DNA of 64,000 bases from NCBI RefSeq assembly GCF_001314325.1, contig NZ_CP009429.1, positions 4,898,501 through 4,962,500 on the forward strand. Reading direction: 5' to 3'. Source of the stretch: Sphingopyxis macrogoltabida (GTDB lineage Bacteria; Pseudomonadota; Alphaproteobacteria; Sphingomonadales; Sphingomonadaceae). Made by a program: the position numbers and the translations under genes. This document shows, piece by piece, positions 51,623 through 59,024 of this stretch (position 1 is its first letter; each line of letters starts with the position of its first letter). The notes beneath the pieces were generated by a model. The model worked only from the letters and a program-made list of their open reading frames with translations, had not been told where the DNA came from and searched no databases.

Positions 51623-52336
51623 ATGGCGCGGAAACCGCGACATTTTTGGAAAGCCGGTCTCGTCGCTGCGGCGGCGATTTCGCTTGCGTTGCCGCCGGCA
51701 CTGGCGGCGATGACGCGTGCCGACCGCATCCGTGACACCGCCCTTTCCGAAACATTGCTCGGCCAGTTCACGCCCGCTTCGGGCGACCCGCGCCTGATCG
51801 CGCGTTATTCCAAGATGTCGGCGGAAGCGCGCCGCAGCTTCATCTTCACCCCCGCGATCACCGACGACAGCCGCAAGAACCGCGCGATCACCGTCGTGAT
51901 TCGCTCGCGCGACGACAGCTCGAGCGCGGCGCGCACCGCCGCCATCGCCAGCGGCCGCACCACCCCGGTCGCGATCGCGCCGGTCGCCTATAACCTCGGC
52001 GCTTCGGTCGGGTTCGAGAAATTCGTCACGCCGCAGCTCCCGCGCGGCACCGACCTCAGGAACCTGCCGGTCGCACGCGCGCCCGAACAGGCCGAGAAGA
52101 AGTCGCGCTTCGCGACGAAGATGCTGACGCGGCCGAGCGATCCCGCCGGCGCGACCGACCGCCTCACCGCGCCGGGCAACGACCAGACGGTCGATGTCGT
52201 CAGCAGCTATCGCCTGACCAAGAATATCGATGTCACCGCCGGCGTTCGCTATCGCAGCGACGACCGCGTCGAGCCGCTGACCGATTCGCGGCGCGACAGC
52301 CAGGCGGTCTACGTCGGAACCGCGTTCCGCTTCTAA
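51623..52336 (+). CDS. Secreted orphan protein with outer-membrane-like C-terminus
   Basis: 237 residues. A signal peptide (about 1-29, LVAAAAISLALPPALAAMT) is followed by a Ser/Thr/Arg-rich middle and a C-terminal run of alternating strands (VVSSYRLTKNIDVTAGVRYR, AVYVGTAFRF) that ends in Phe, the BamA-recognised outer-membrane ending. Only three or four strands are evident, too few for a barrel by itself, so it may be a small or oligomeric outer-membrane protein. The start at 51623 gives the best signal peptide; a longer frame begins at 51539. Convergent with the ThiE-like gene, stops overlapping. Family not recognised. Confidence 0.7.
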   Translation: MARKPRHFWKAGLVAAAAISLALPPALAAMTRADRIRDTALSETLLGQFTPASGDPRLIARYSKMSAEARRSFIFTPAITDDSRKNRAITVVIRSRDDSSSAARTAAIASGRTTPVAIAPVAYNLGASVGFEKFVTPQLPRGTDLRNLPVARAPEQAEKKSRFATKMLTRPSDPAGATDRLTAPGNDQTVDVVSSYRLTKNIDVTAGVRYRSDDRVEPLTDSRRDSQAVYVGTAFRF

Positions 52337-52917
52337 ACCCGGCGCTTCGCCGCCTTTTCCACCCATGCATCGATCGCGGCCCAGCCCGGTATCCCGCCTG
52401 CGCGTTTGAGCTTGCGCGCGCGTGCCGGGGTCATGCCGCCCAACGCAACCGGCCGGGCGCCCGTCAGCCGCGCGAGCCGCAGCCACGCCGCCACGCCGAG
52501 CGCGGGGGCACCCGGATGCGAGCGTGTCGGGTGGAGCGGCGAGATGAAGACCACCTCGGCCCCGGCGCGGCGGGCGCGGCGCGCCTCGCGCGCGTCGTGA
52601 ACCGGCATGGTGAGGATCAGGCCGAGCCGGCGCGCGCGCGCTGCGTCGCGGGCCAAGTGCTGGCGCAGGTGGACGCCGTCCATGCCCCAGCGCCGCGCTT
52701 CGGCAGGCGATCCGGCGAGCAGCAGCACCAGCCGCCGCGCCCGCGCGATCCGGATCAGCCGCCGCGTGAGGCGCCAGCGCTCACCCTTCGCGAGACTGTC
52801 GTGGCGCAGCACGATGCCGCTGCCGGGCGGCAACCGCGCCGCCAGCGCCGCTATATCCTCCGCGATCCGTTCGTCGCTGAACAGCCATTGGCTCGGCAGG
52901 GGGTGGCGCCCGGTCAT
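52333..52917 (-). CDS. ThiE/TenI-family protein (thiamine phosphate synthase-like)
   Basis: 194 residues. A TIM-barrel pattern of the ThiE/TenI family: GMDGVHLRQHLARDA near residue 75, VFISPLHPTRSHPG near residue 122 and PVALGGMTPARARKLKRAG near residue 155. The ThiE pyrophosphate-binding lysine environment is not clear: the usual T-x-T-K reads PTRSH. No other thiamine genes are near. It could therefore be a TenI-like aminase or a ThiE paralogue rather than the main synthase. Confidence 0.7.
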   Translation of the reverse strand: MTGRHPLPSQWLFSDERIAEDIAALAARLPPGSGIVLRHDSLAKGERWRLTRRLIRIARARRLVLLLAGSPAEARRWGMDGVHLRQHLARDAARARRLGLILTMPVHDAREARRARRAGAEVVFISPLHPTRSHPGAPALGVAAWLRLARLTGARPVALGGMTPARARKLKRAGGIPGWAAIDAWVEKAAKRRV

Positions 52918-52976
52918 CGCGCTTTCTATAGGCGCGTCGCGGGCGCACGCAACGCGCCGCCGAGGCAGGATGATTT

Positions 52977-53639
52977 ATGAACGAAGCGGCAGACAGGCTG
53001 GCCGGTGTCGAGGCGGCCATCGCGGGCGCGGCAAGCCGCGCGCAGCGGCGCGCAGGCGACGTCACCTTGATCGCCGTGTCCAAGACCCACGACGCGGACG
53101 CGATCCGCCCGCTGATCGCCGCCGGGCAGCGCCACTTCGGCGAGAACCGGGTGCAGGAAGCCGCGGCGAAATGGCCCGCGCTGCAGCGCGAAACGCCCGG
53201 CATCGCGCTCCACCTGATCGGCCAGCTTCAGTCGAACAAGGCCGAGGAAGCGGCGCTGCTGTTCGATGCGATCCATTCGGTCGACCGCTCGTCGCTCGTG
53301 CAGGCGCTCGGCAAGGCCTGCGCCAGGGCCGGCCGGCAGCCGCTATTGTTCGTCCAGGTCAATATCGGCGACGAGGAGCAGAAGGGCGGCTGCGCGGTCG
53401 CCGATCTTCCGGGGTTGCTGGCGGAGGCAACAGAAGCCGGGCTGAAGATCGAAGGGCTGATGGCGATCCCGCCCGCCGAACTCGAACCCGCGCCCTATTT
53501 CGCGCTGCTCGACGAACTCGCCGAGCGCCATGGCCTGCCGCTGCGCTCGATGGGGATGAGCGGCGATTACGAAACCGCGGTGATGCTCGGCGCGACGCAT
53601 GTCCGTGTCGGGACGGCGCTGTTCGGATCGCGGGAATAG
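52977..53639 (+). CDS. yggS: YggS/PROSC-family PLP homeostasis protein
   Basis: 220 residues. The PLP-binding lysine lies in LIAVSKTHDADAIRPLI near residue 36. Further family signatures are HFGENRVQEAAAKWP, LHLIGQLQSNKA near residue 80, VNIGDEEQKGGC near residue 125 and SMGMSGDYETAVMLGATHVRVGTALFG at the C-terminus. It binds PLP as a carrier or buffer and affects amino-acid balance. It is divergent from the ThiE-like gene across 59 bases; both concern cofactor metabolism. Confidence 0.95.
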   Translation: MNEAADRLAGVEAAIAGAASRAQRRAGDVTLIAVSKTHDADAIRPLIAAGQRHFGENRVQEAAAKWPALQRETPGIALHLIGQLQSNKAEEAALLFDAIHSVDRSSLVQALGKACARAGRQPLLFVQVNIGDEEQKGGCAVADLPGLLAEATEAGLKIEGLMAIPPAELEPAPYFALLDELAERHGLPLRSMGMSGDYETAVMLGATHVRVGTALFGSRE

Positions 53640-53643
53640 ACGT

Positions 53644-54837
53644 CTACAGGAGCAGCCAGCCCGCAACGGCCCCGCCCGCGACGACCGCCGGGGTGACCCA
53701 CGCGCCTTTCAAACGCCAGACCGCCGCCAGCGCCAGAGCGAAGAGTATCACGGCAAGGAGCGTGTCGGGGACGCGTGCGTCGGTCGCCGCGCCGAGCTGG
53801 AAGAAGGTCGCGGCGATGATCCCGACGACCGCCGCCGCGACGCCCGCCAATATCCGGTGGAGGGCCGGATTTTCGACCACCGCCTCCAGCCGCTCGAACA
53901 GGATCAGCGAAAAGGCGAAGGCGGGCAGGAACATCCCCGCGGTGATCGCGAGCGCGCCGCCGACCCCGCCGGCCACATAACCGACGAAGGTCGCGAAGAT
54001 GACGAGCGGCGCCGGCAGCACACCGGCCAGCGCGATCCCGTCGAGAAAGGTCGCATCGCCGATCCAGCCGCGCCCCACCGTGTCGGCGCGAACATAGGGA
54101 ATCGCCGTATAGGCGCCGCCGAAGGTCAGCAGTCCGCCCTTCAGACCGGCAACGAACAGCGCCGCGAGCGTCACCGGCGCTCCCGTCTCGATCGCGGCGT
54201 CTGCGCCGGGCATGGCGATCAGGCGCGCGGCGACGGCGACCGCGACCGCCGCAGCCAGGGTTATCGCTGCCAGCATCGGCCGATGCGAGCCGGCATAGAC
54301 CAGCCCGCCGGCGACGAGCGGGATCCAGAACGGCACCCCGGCCAGCGTCGCGAGCAGGCAGGCGGCTGCGATTACTGCGAGCAGCCAGTCCTCGACGATA
54401 TGCTGGCCGATCCGCACGACGGCGCGCAGGATGATCGCCAGCACGGCGACCTGCACCCCCAGCAGCACGCCCGATAGCCCCGCGTGGTCCGCGACCCATG
54501 TCGTATAGAGCCACCCCGCCAGCAGCATCAGTACGAGGCCGGGGAGCATGAAGCCCAGCCCCGCGAGCAGACCGCCGATCCGGCCCCGCGCCACCATGCC
54601 GAGATGCACGCAGAGTTCATGGGCTTCGGGTCCGGGCAGGACTTGCAGCACCGCGAGCAAGCGGTTGAAGCGCGCCGGGTCGATCCAGCGCTCCTCCTCG
54701 ACCAGCGCCTGCCGGATCATCGCGATCTGTGCGACCGGCCCGCCGAAAGCGAGAGCGCCGAAGCGGAGGAATTTCAGGAACAGCGCCGCGAGGCCGAGCT
54801 GCGATGGACGAGATTCGGGAAATTGATCGGTGGCCAT
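53644..54837 (-). CDS. chrA: Chromate transporter, two-domain CHR family
   Basis: 397 residues in two homologous halves of about 190, each with about six transmembrane segments. The first begins FLKFLRFGALAFGGPVAQIAMI, then PGPEAHELCVHLGMVARGRIGGLLAGLGFMLPGL. The second begins AALFVAGLKGGLLTFGGAYTAIPYV. The family exports chromate or sulfate-like anions; the actual substrate here is unproven. The start at 54837 gives MATDQFPESRPSQLGLAALF; a longer frame starts at 54942. No chrB regulator is next to it. Confidence 0.9.
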   Translation of the reverse strand: MATDQFPESRPSQLGLAALFLKFLRFGALAFGGPVAQIAMIRQALVEEERWIDPARFNRLLAVLQVLPGPEAHELCVHLGMVARGRIGGLLAGLGFMLPGLVLMLLAGWLYTTWVADHAGLSGVLLGVQVAVLAIILRAVVRIGQHIVEDWLLAVIAAACLLATLAGVPFWIPLVAGGLVYAGSHRPMLAAITLAAAVAVAVAARLIAMPGADAAIETGAPVTLAALFVAGLKGGLLTFGGAYTAIPYVRADTVGRGWIGDATFLDGIALAGVLPAPLVIFATFVGYVAGGVGGALAITAGMFLPAFAFSLILFERLEAVVENPALHRILAGVAAAVVGIIAATFFQLGAATDARVPDTLLAVILFALALAAVWRLKGAWVTPAVVAGGAVAGWLLL

Positions 54838-54970
54838 AAACGCTCCGTGCGCCGCAGATGCGGCGGGATGGAGCGGACTTGGACGGGCACCGTCTGAACG
54901 GGCGTCCGCGTCGGCCCGTTGCGGCCATATCGGCGAAAGCATGGCGCCGAGTCAACGCCCGGCTGGCGCA

Positions 54971-55477
54971 CTATTGATATTCGACCGTCACCGGAATCCG
55001 CCCGCGATAGTCGCCGTCGTCGAGCGCGGCGATCTGCAGCCGGCCGCCGAAACGGAATTGCAGGCGCCCGTCGGGACCGAGCCGCGGCGCCGCCGCAAGG
55101 TCGGTGGCGAGCCCGGTGACGCGGGCGCGGCGGCCATTGCCCCCTTCGAGCTCGATCGTCGCGGGCAGGATGACGCGCACTTCTGCCCCCGGCGCGCCGC
55201 GCACCGTGACGGTGCCGGTCAGCGAAAAGCCGCCGAGGTCGACGACATCGCCGCCGAGGCGGCGCGCGCCCGATACCGGATCGACCTCGATCGTACCGCC
55301 CATCGCCCCGACCGCGACGCGGCCCATGTCGAGCTGGGTTTCGACATCGATGCGCAGCGGCGTTTCGGCCTGGCGAGTCGATGCCGTGCCCTTCGTCGCG
55401 TCGGGGGCGCAGAGCAGGCACTGCGCCGTCGCCGCGGACGGCAGGGCGAACAGGGCCAGGCAAAGGAAAAGGCGCAT
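54971..55477 (-). CDS. DUF4402 secreted protein
   Basis: 168 residues. A signal peptide (about 1-18, ending ATAQC), then a strand-rich body with MGGTIEVDPVSGARRLGGDVV, GTVTVRGAPGAEVRVILP and a final DYRGRIPVTVEYQ, the DUF4402 ending. A Cys-rich opening (CLLCAPD) is unusual. Predicted periplasmic or surface beta-sandwich of unknown role. A GTG two codons upstream could also start it. Divergent from the polyketide synthase gene over 101 bases. Confidence 0.85.
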   Translation of the reverse strand: MRLFLCLALFALPSAATAQCLLCAPDATKGTASTRQAETPLRIDVETQLDMGRVAVGAMGGTIEVDPVSGARRLGGDVVDLGGFSLTGTVTVRGAPGAEVRVILPATIELEGGNGRRARVTGLATDLAAAPRLGPDGRLQFRFGGRLQIAALDDGDYRGRIPVTVEYQ

Positions 55478-55578
55478 TTTCACAGACCTGCGCCTATCAT
55501 TTCATGGTTAAGCCTGCGTAAAGCCGGTACGGCGCCAATTCGCTGGCCAGCCCCCTGCTTTTGGGTCACACCCGCGCG

Positions 55579-56652
55579 ATGAACAGCTCCCCGCCGCCCG
55601 TCCGGCTGAACGCCCTCGCCACCGCTGTCCCGGATCACGACATCCACCGGCCGTTCATCGACTGGGCGACGCCGCGCCTCGCCGATACGCGCCTGCGCGC
55701 GCTCTTCGCGCGGATGGCGGCGCGGTCGGGGATCGAGCATCGCTGGTCGGTGCTGCCGCCGACCCCGGCGGGCGGCTCGCCGGTCGCGCCCGGCGGCTTT
55801 TACGACGTTCCCGGCCTGCCGCCGACCTCGGCGCGCATGGCGGCCTATGCGCAGCACGCGCCCGACCTTGCGATGCAGGCGGTCGGCGCGCTGGGCGACG
55901 CCTTCGATCCGGGGCGCATCACCCATCTCGTTACCGCAAGCTGCACCGGCTTCGTCGCGCCGGGGATCGACCAGATCCTCGCGCGGCGGCTCGGCCTGTC
56001 CGCCACCGTCGAGCGCGTGCTGATCGGCTTCATGGGCTGTTACGCCGGGATCACCGCGCTGCGCACCGCGCGCCATATCGTGCGATCCGACCGCGAGGCG
56101 GTCGTGCTCGTCGTCAGCGTCGAACTGTCGACGCTCCACCTCAGCCTCGCCGACCAGCCCGAACCGCTGCTCGCGATGCTGCAATTCAGCGACGGCGCCG
56201 CGGCGGGGATCGTATCGGCCGCGCCGGGCGGAATTGCACTCGGCGAGGGAGCCAGCCTTGCGCTGACCGACAGCGAGGAACTCATCCGCTGGGACATCGG
56301 CGACAAGGGGTTCGAAATGGTCCTGTCGGGCGAGGTGCCGGGGCGGCTGCGCGAAGCGCTCGCCGCCCCCGGCGCGCAGCAACTGCTGTTCGGCGACGCG
56401 GGTCCGCCGCCGCTGCTCGCGGTGCATGCCGGCGGCCGTTCGGTGCTCGACGCGGTCGAACATGCGCTGGCGGTTCACCCCGAAGCGCTCGCCGACAGCC
56501 GCTCGGTGCTGTCGCGCTTCGGCAATATGTCGTCGGCGACGATCCTCTTCGTCCTTGCCGACATGATGGCGCGCGGCGCGACGGGGCAGGGGATTGCGAT
56601 CGCTTTCGGCCCCGGCCTCGCCGCCGAAGCGATCCGTTTCGCCGCGTCATGA
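55579..56652 (+). CDS. Type III polyketide synthase
   Basis: 357 residues. A chalcone/stilbene synthase-type homodimeric enzyme that elongates an acyl-CoA starter with malonyl-CoA and cyclises the product. The full catalytic triad is visible: Cys122 (TASCTGF), His283 (AVHAGGRSVLD) and Asn316 (RFGNMSSATILF). The G-FGPG-like loop reads IAFGPGLAAEA near residue 341. The length and the FMGCYAG motif (residues 151-157) fit alkylpyrone/alkylresorcinol-type bacterial enzymes, but product type cannot be fixed from sequence. The ATG at 55579 is preferred over an in-frame TTG at 55561. The stop overlaps the ATG of the methyltransferase (ATGA 56649-56652). Confidence 0.93.
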   Translation: MNSSPPPVRLNALATAVPDHDIHRPFIDWATPRLADTRLRALFARMAARSGIEHRWSVLPPTPAGGSPVAPGGFYDVPGLPPTSARMAAYAQHAPDLAMQAVGALGDAFDPGRITHLVTASCTGFVAPGIDQILARRLGLSATVERVLIGFMGCYAGITALRTARHIVRSDREAVVLVVSVELSTLHLSLADQPEPLLAMLQFSDGAAAGIVSAAPGGIALGEGASLALTDSEELIRWDIGDKGFEMVLSGEVPGRLREALAAPGAQQLLFGDAGPPPLLAVHAGGRSVLDAVEHALAVHPEALADSRSVLSRFGNMSSATILFVLADMMARGATGQGIAIAFGPGLAAEAIRFAAS

Positions 56653-57362
56653 ACCCCTTCGCGAGCCTTGGCACGCCGATCGAACGCGAGGAGGAAATGG
56701 ACGCGGTCGAACTGCCGCCCGAACGTTATGCCAGGGTTCTTGCCGACCTGTCGCGGATCAACGCGCTGACCATGGCGCCGCGCCCGACGCTGGGCTTTCT
56801 GGAGCGGGTCCGGGCGCGCGGGACCGGCGCCCGGCCGTGGCGCATCCTCGACGTCGGCTTCGGGGCCGGGGACATGCTCGCCCGCATCGCGCGCTGGGGC
56901 GACCGGCGCGGCGTCGCGCTCGAGCTTGCCGGGGTCGACCTCAACTCCAAAAGCGCCCCCGTCGCCGAGGCGCGGCTTGGCGGGCGGGCGCGCCTGATCA
57001 CCGGCGATTATCGCGATCTGGCGGGGCAGGGGTGGGATATCATCCTATCGAGCCTCGTCACCCACCATATGACGCCGGATCAGCGCACCGGGTTCCTGCG
57101 CTTCATGGATGCCGAAAGTGCGCGCGGCTGGCTGGTCAATGACCTCCACCGTCAGCGCCTGCCCTTCATGGGCTTTCCGCTGCTCGCGGTGCTGGCGCTC
57201 GCCGACCCGATCGTGCGGCGCGACGGGCAATTTTCGGTCGGGCGCAGCTTCCGCCGCGCCGAATGGCAGGCGATGCTCGCGGCGGCGCTGCCCGAAAGCG
57301 CCGGCGCGTGCCGGATCTTCCGCAGCTTTCCCTACCGGCTCTGCGTCGAGCGGATCCGGTGA
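56649..57362 (+). CDS. Class I SAM-dependent methyltransferase of the polyketide operon
   Basis: 237 residues. The Rossmann methyltransferase motif I ILDVGFGAGDMLA lies at 66-78, the acidic ribose-binding residue follows in LAGVDLNSKSAPVAEA, and motif IV is in WDIILSSLVTHHM. The C-terminal third is hydrophobic and may sit on the membrane (FMGFPLLAVLALADPIV). Encoded between the PKS and the oxidoreductase with four-base overlaps on both sides, it should methylate the polyketide (O- or C-). UbiE/Methyltransf_23-type rather than the ICMT type of Streptomyces SrsB. Confidence 0.88.
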   Translation: MNPFASLGTPIEREEEMDAVELPPERYARVLADLSRINALTMAPRPTLGFLERVRARGTGARPWRILDVGFGAGDMLARIARWGDRRGVALELAGVDLNSKSAPVAEARLGGRARLITGDYRDLAGQGWDIILSSLVTHHMTPDQRTGFLRFMDAESARGWLVNDLHRQRLPFMGFPLLAVLALADPIVRRDGQFSVGRSFRRAEWQAMLAAALPESAGACRIFRSFPYRLCVERIR

Positions 57363-58456
57363 GCGAGGCGATCGTGATCGGCGCCGGGCCCGCGGGGTCG
57401 GCGGCGGCGATCGGATTGGCGCGCGCGGGCGCGAAGCCGCTGCTGCTCGAACGGTCGCGCGAGACCGGCGATGCGCTGTGCGGCGGCTTCCTGAGCTGGC
57501 AGTCGCTCGCGCGGCTCGAAGGGCTCGACATCGACCCCGCTTCGCTCGGGGGCCAGCCGGTCGCGCGGGTGCGCCTGTTCGCGGGCGCGCGCCGGAGCGA
57601 AACGATGCTGCCCGCCCCCGCGCTCGGGGTTTCGCGCCGCCGGCTCGACACCGCGCTGCAGGCGGCAGCCGAGCGCGCGGGCGCCGGCCTCGAACGCGGC
57701 GTCCATGCCACCGCGATCGGTGACGGCGCGGTGCAGACGCGCGACGGCGCCAGCCTCGCCGCGCCGTCGCTGTTCCTCGCCGCGGGCAAGCATGGCTTTC
57801 GGGGGTTTCCGCGCGATCCCGCCGCATGGCAACGCCGCGACCCGGTGATCGGCCTGCGCCTGCGGCTCCCCGCGCATCCCGCGCTCGACCGGCTGGTCGG
57901 CGACGCGGTCGAGCTTCATCTGTTCGATCGCGGCTATGCCGGGCTGGTGCGGCAGGAGGACGGCAGCGGCAATCTTTGCCTCGCCGCGCATAAATCGCGG
58001 CTCGACGATGCCCGAGGCGATCCCGCCGCGCTGCTCCGTGCGCTCGGCGACGCGCATCCGGCGCTCGGCGAGCGGCTGGCGCACGCCGACTGGATGCGCA
58101 ATGTCGATGCGATCGGCCATGTCCCCTATGGCTGGCGCGCGAGGGCCGGCGAACCCGGCCTCTTCCGCCTCGGCGATCAGGCGGGGGTCATCCCCAGCCT
58201 TGCGGGGGAAGGCATGGGCCTTGCCTTCGCCAGCGCCGACGCGGCGGTGGCGGCATGGCGCCGCGGCGGCCCCGGTGCCGCGCCCGTTTTCCAGCGGCGG
58301 CTGGCAAACCGCATGGCACGGCCCTTCGCACTCGCGAATATCGTCTGGCGCGCGGGTGAAAATCCCCGCTTTGCCGGTGGTGTGATCTCGCTCGCAGCCT
58401 CGCTGCCGCGGCTCGTGCAATGGGTATCGCACGCAACGCGCATCCGGGGCGCTTGA
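57359..58456 (+). CDS. FAD-dependent oxidoreductase of the polyketide operon (FixC/geranylgeranyl-reductase-like)
   Basis: 365 residues. Starts with GTG inside the methyltransferase stop (GTGA 57359-57362), reading VSEAIVIGAGPAGSAAAIGL, a GxGxxG FAD-binding fold. Next come GDALCGGFLSWQSLARLEGL near residue 37 and the second FAD motif GLFRLGDQAGVIPSLAGEGM near residue 268 (the GD of group A flavoproteins). It resembles the FixC/GGR and PHBH-like flavoproteins, so it could hydroxylate an aromatic polyketide to a quinol or reduce a side chain. With the PKS and methyltransferase it makes a three-step pathway. Longer in-frame starts lie wholly within the methyltransferase. Confidence 0.87.
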   Translation: MSEAIVIGAGPAGSAAAIGLARAGAKPLLLERSRETGDALCGGFLSWQSLARLEGLDIDPASLGGQPVARVRLFAGARRSETMLPAPALGVSRRRLDTALQAAAERAGAGLERGVHATAIGDGAVQTRDGASLAAPSLFLAAGKHGFRGFPRDPAAWQRRDPVIGLRLRLPAHPALDRLVGDAVELHLFDRGYAGLVRQEDGSGNLCLAAHKSRLDDARGDPAALLRALGDAHPALGERLAHADWMRNVDAIGHVPYGWRARAGEPGLFRLGDQAGVIPSLAGEGMGLAFASADAAVAAWRRGGPGAAPVFQRRLANRMARPFALANIVWRAGENPRFAGGVISLAASLPRLVQWVSHATRIRGA

Positions 58457-58547
58457 GCGGCTTCCCCTTGCCGCCCGGCGCTTTCGGTCCGATATTGTCG
58501 GCAACGATGGCTCCCGGGATCGGGACGCCTGAAAAGGAGCTTTCCGC

Positions 58548-58955
58548 ATGACCGATCCGAACACCGAAAAGACCCTCGACCCGATGGCGCATCATGTGCT
58601 GCGCGAGGGCGGTACCGAACGCGCCTTCACCGGCAAATATACCGACCACAAGGGCGACGGCATGTACCGCTGCGCCGGCTGCGGCGCGCCGTTGTTCGAC
58701 AGCCGCACCAAATATGACAGCGGTTCGGGCTGGCCAAGCTATACCGCGCCGGCCGAGGGTGCGGCGGTCAGGGAACTCAGCGATACCAGCCACGGCATGG
58801 TCCGCACCGAAGTGCGCTGCGCGACCTGCGAAGGCCATCTCGGCCATGTCTTCCCCGACGGCCCCGGGCCGACCGGGCTGCGCTATTGCATCAACAGCGC
58901 GGCGCTTGACTTCGCCGACCGCGGGCAGGATGACGCAAGCACCGGCAAAGACTGA
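58548..58955 (+). CDS. msrB: Peptide methionine-R-sulfoxide reductase
   Basis: 135 residues. Zinc cysteines Cys42 and Cys45 (CAGC), Cys91 and Cys94 (CATC), and the catalytic Cys114 in [19 protein letters not shown] and [12 protein letters not shown] are the family signatures. It repairs oxidised methionine in proteins. The Shine-Dalgarno AAGGAGC precedes the ATG. The gene is 91 bases after the PKS operon and may have its own promoter. Confidence 0.96.
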   Translation: MTDPNTEKTLDPMAHHVLREGGTERAFTGKYTDHKGDGMYRCAGCGAPLFDSRTKYDSGSGWPSYTAPAEGAAVRELSDTSHGMVRTEVRCATCEGHLGHVFPDGPGPTGLRYCINSAALDFADRGQDDASTGKD

Positions 58956-59024
58956 ACCTCTTCGCCGGGGGGCTGACGATCAAGGGCCGCAGACAGGGCG
59001 CGGCGAGGGAAGGAAAACAACGCT

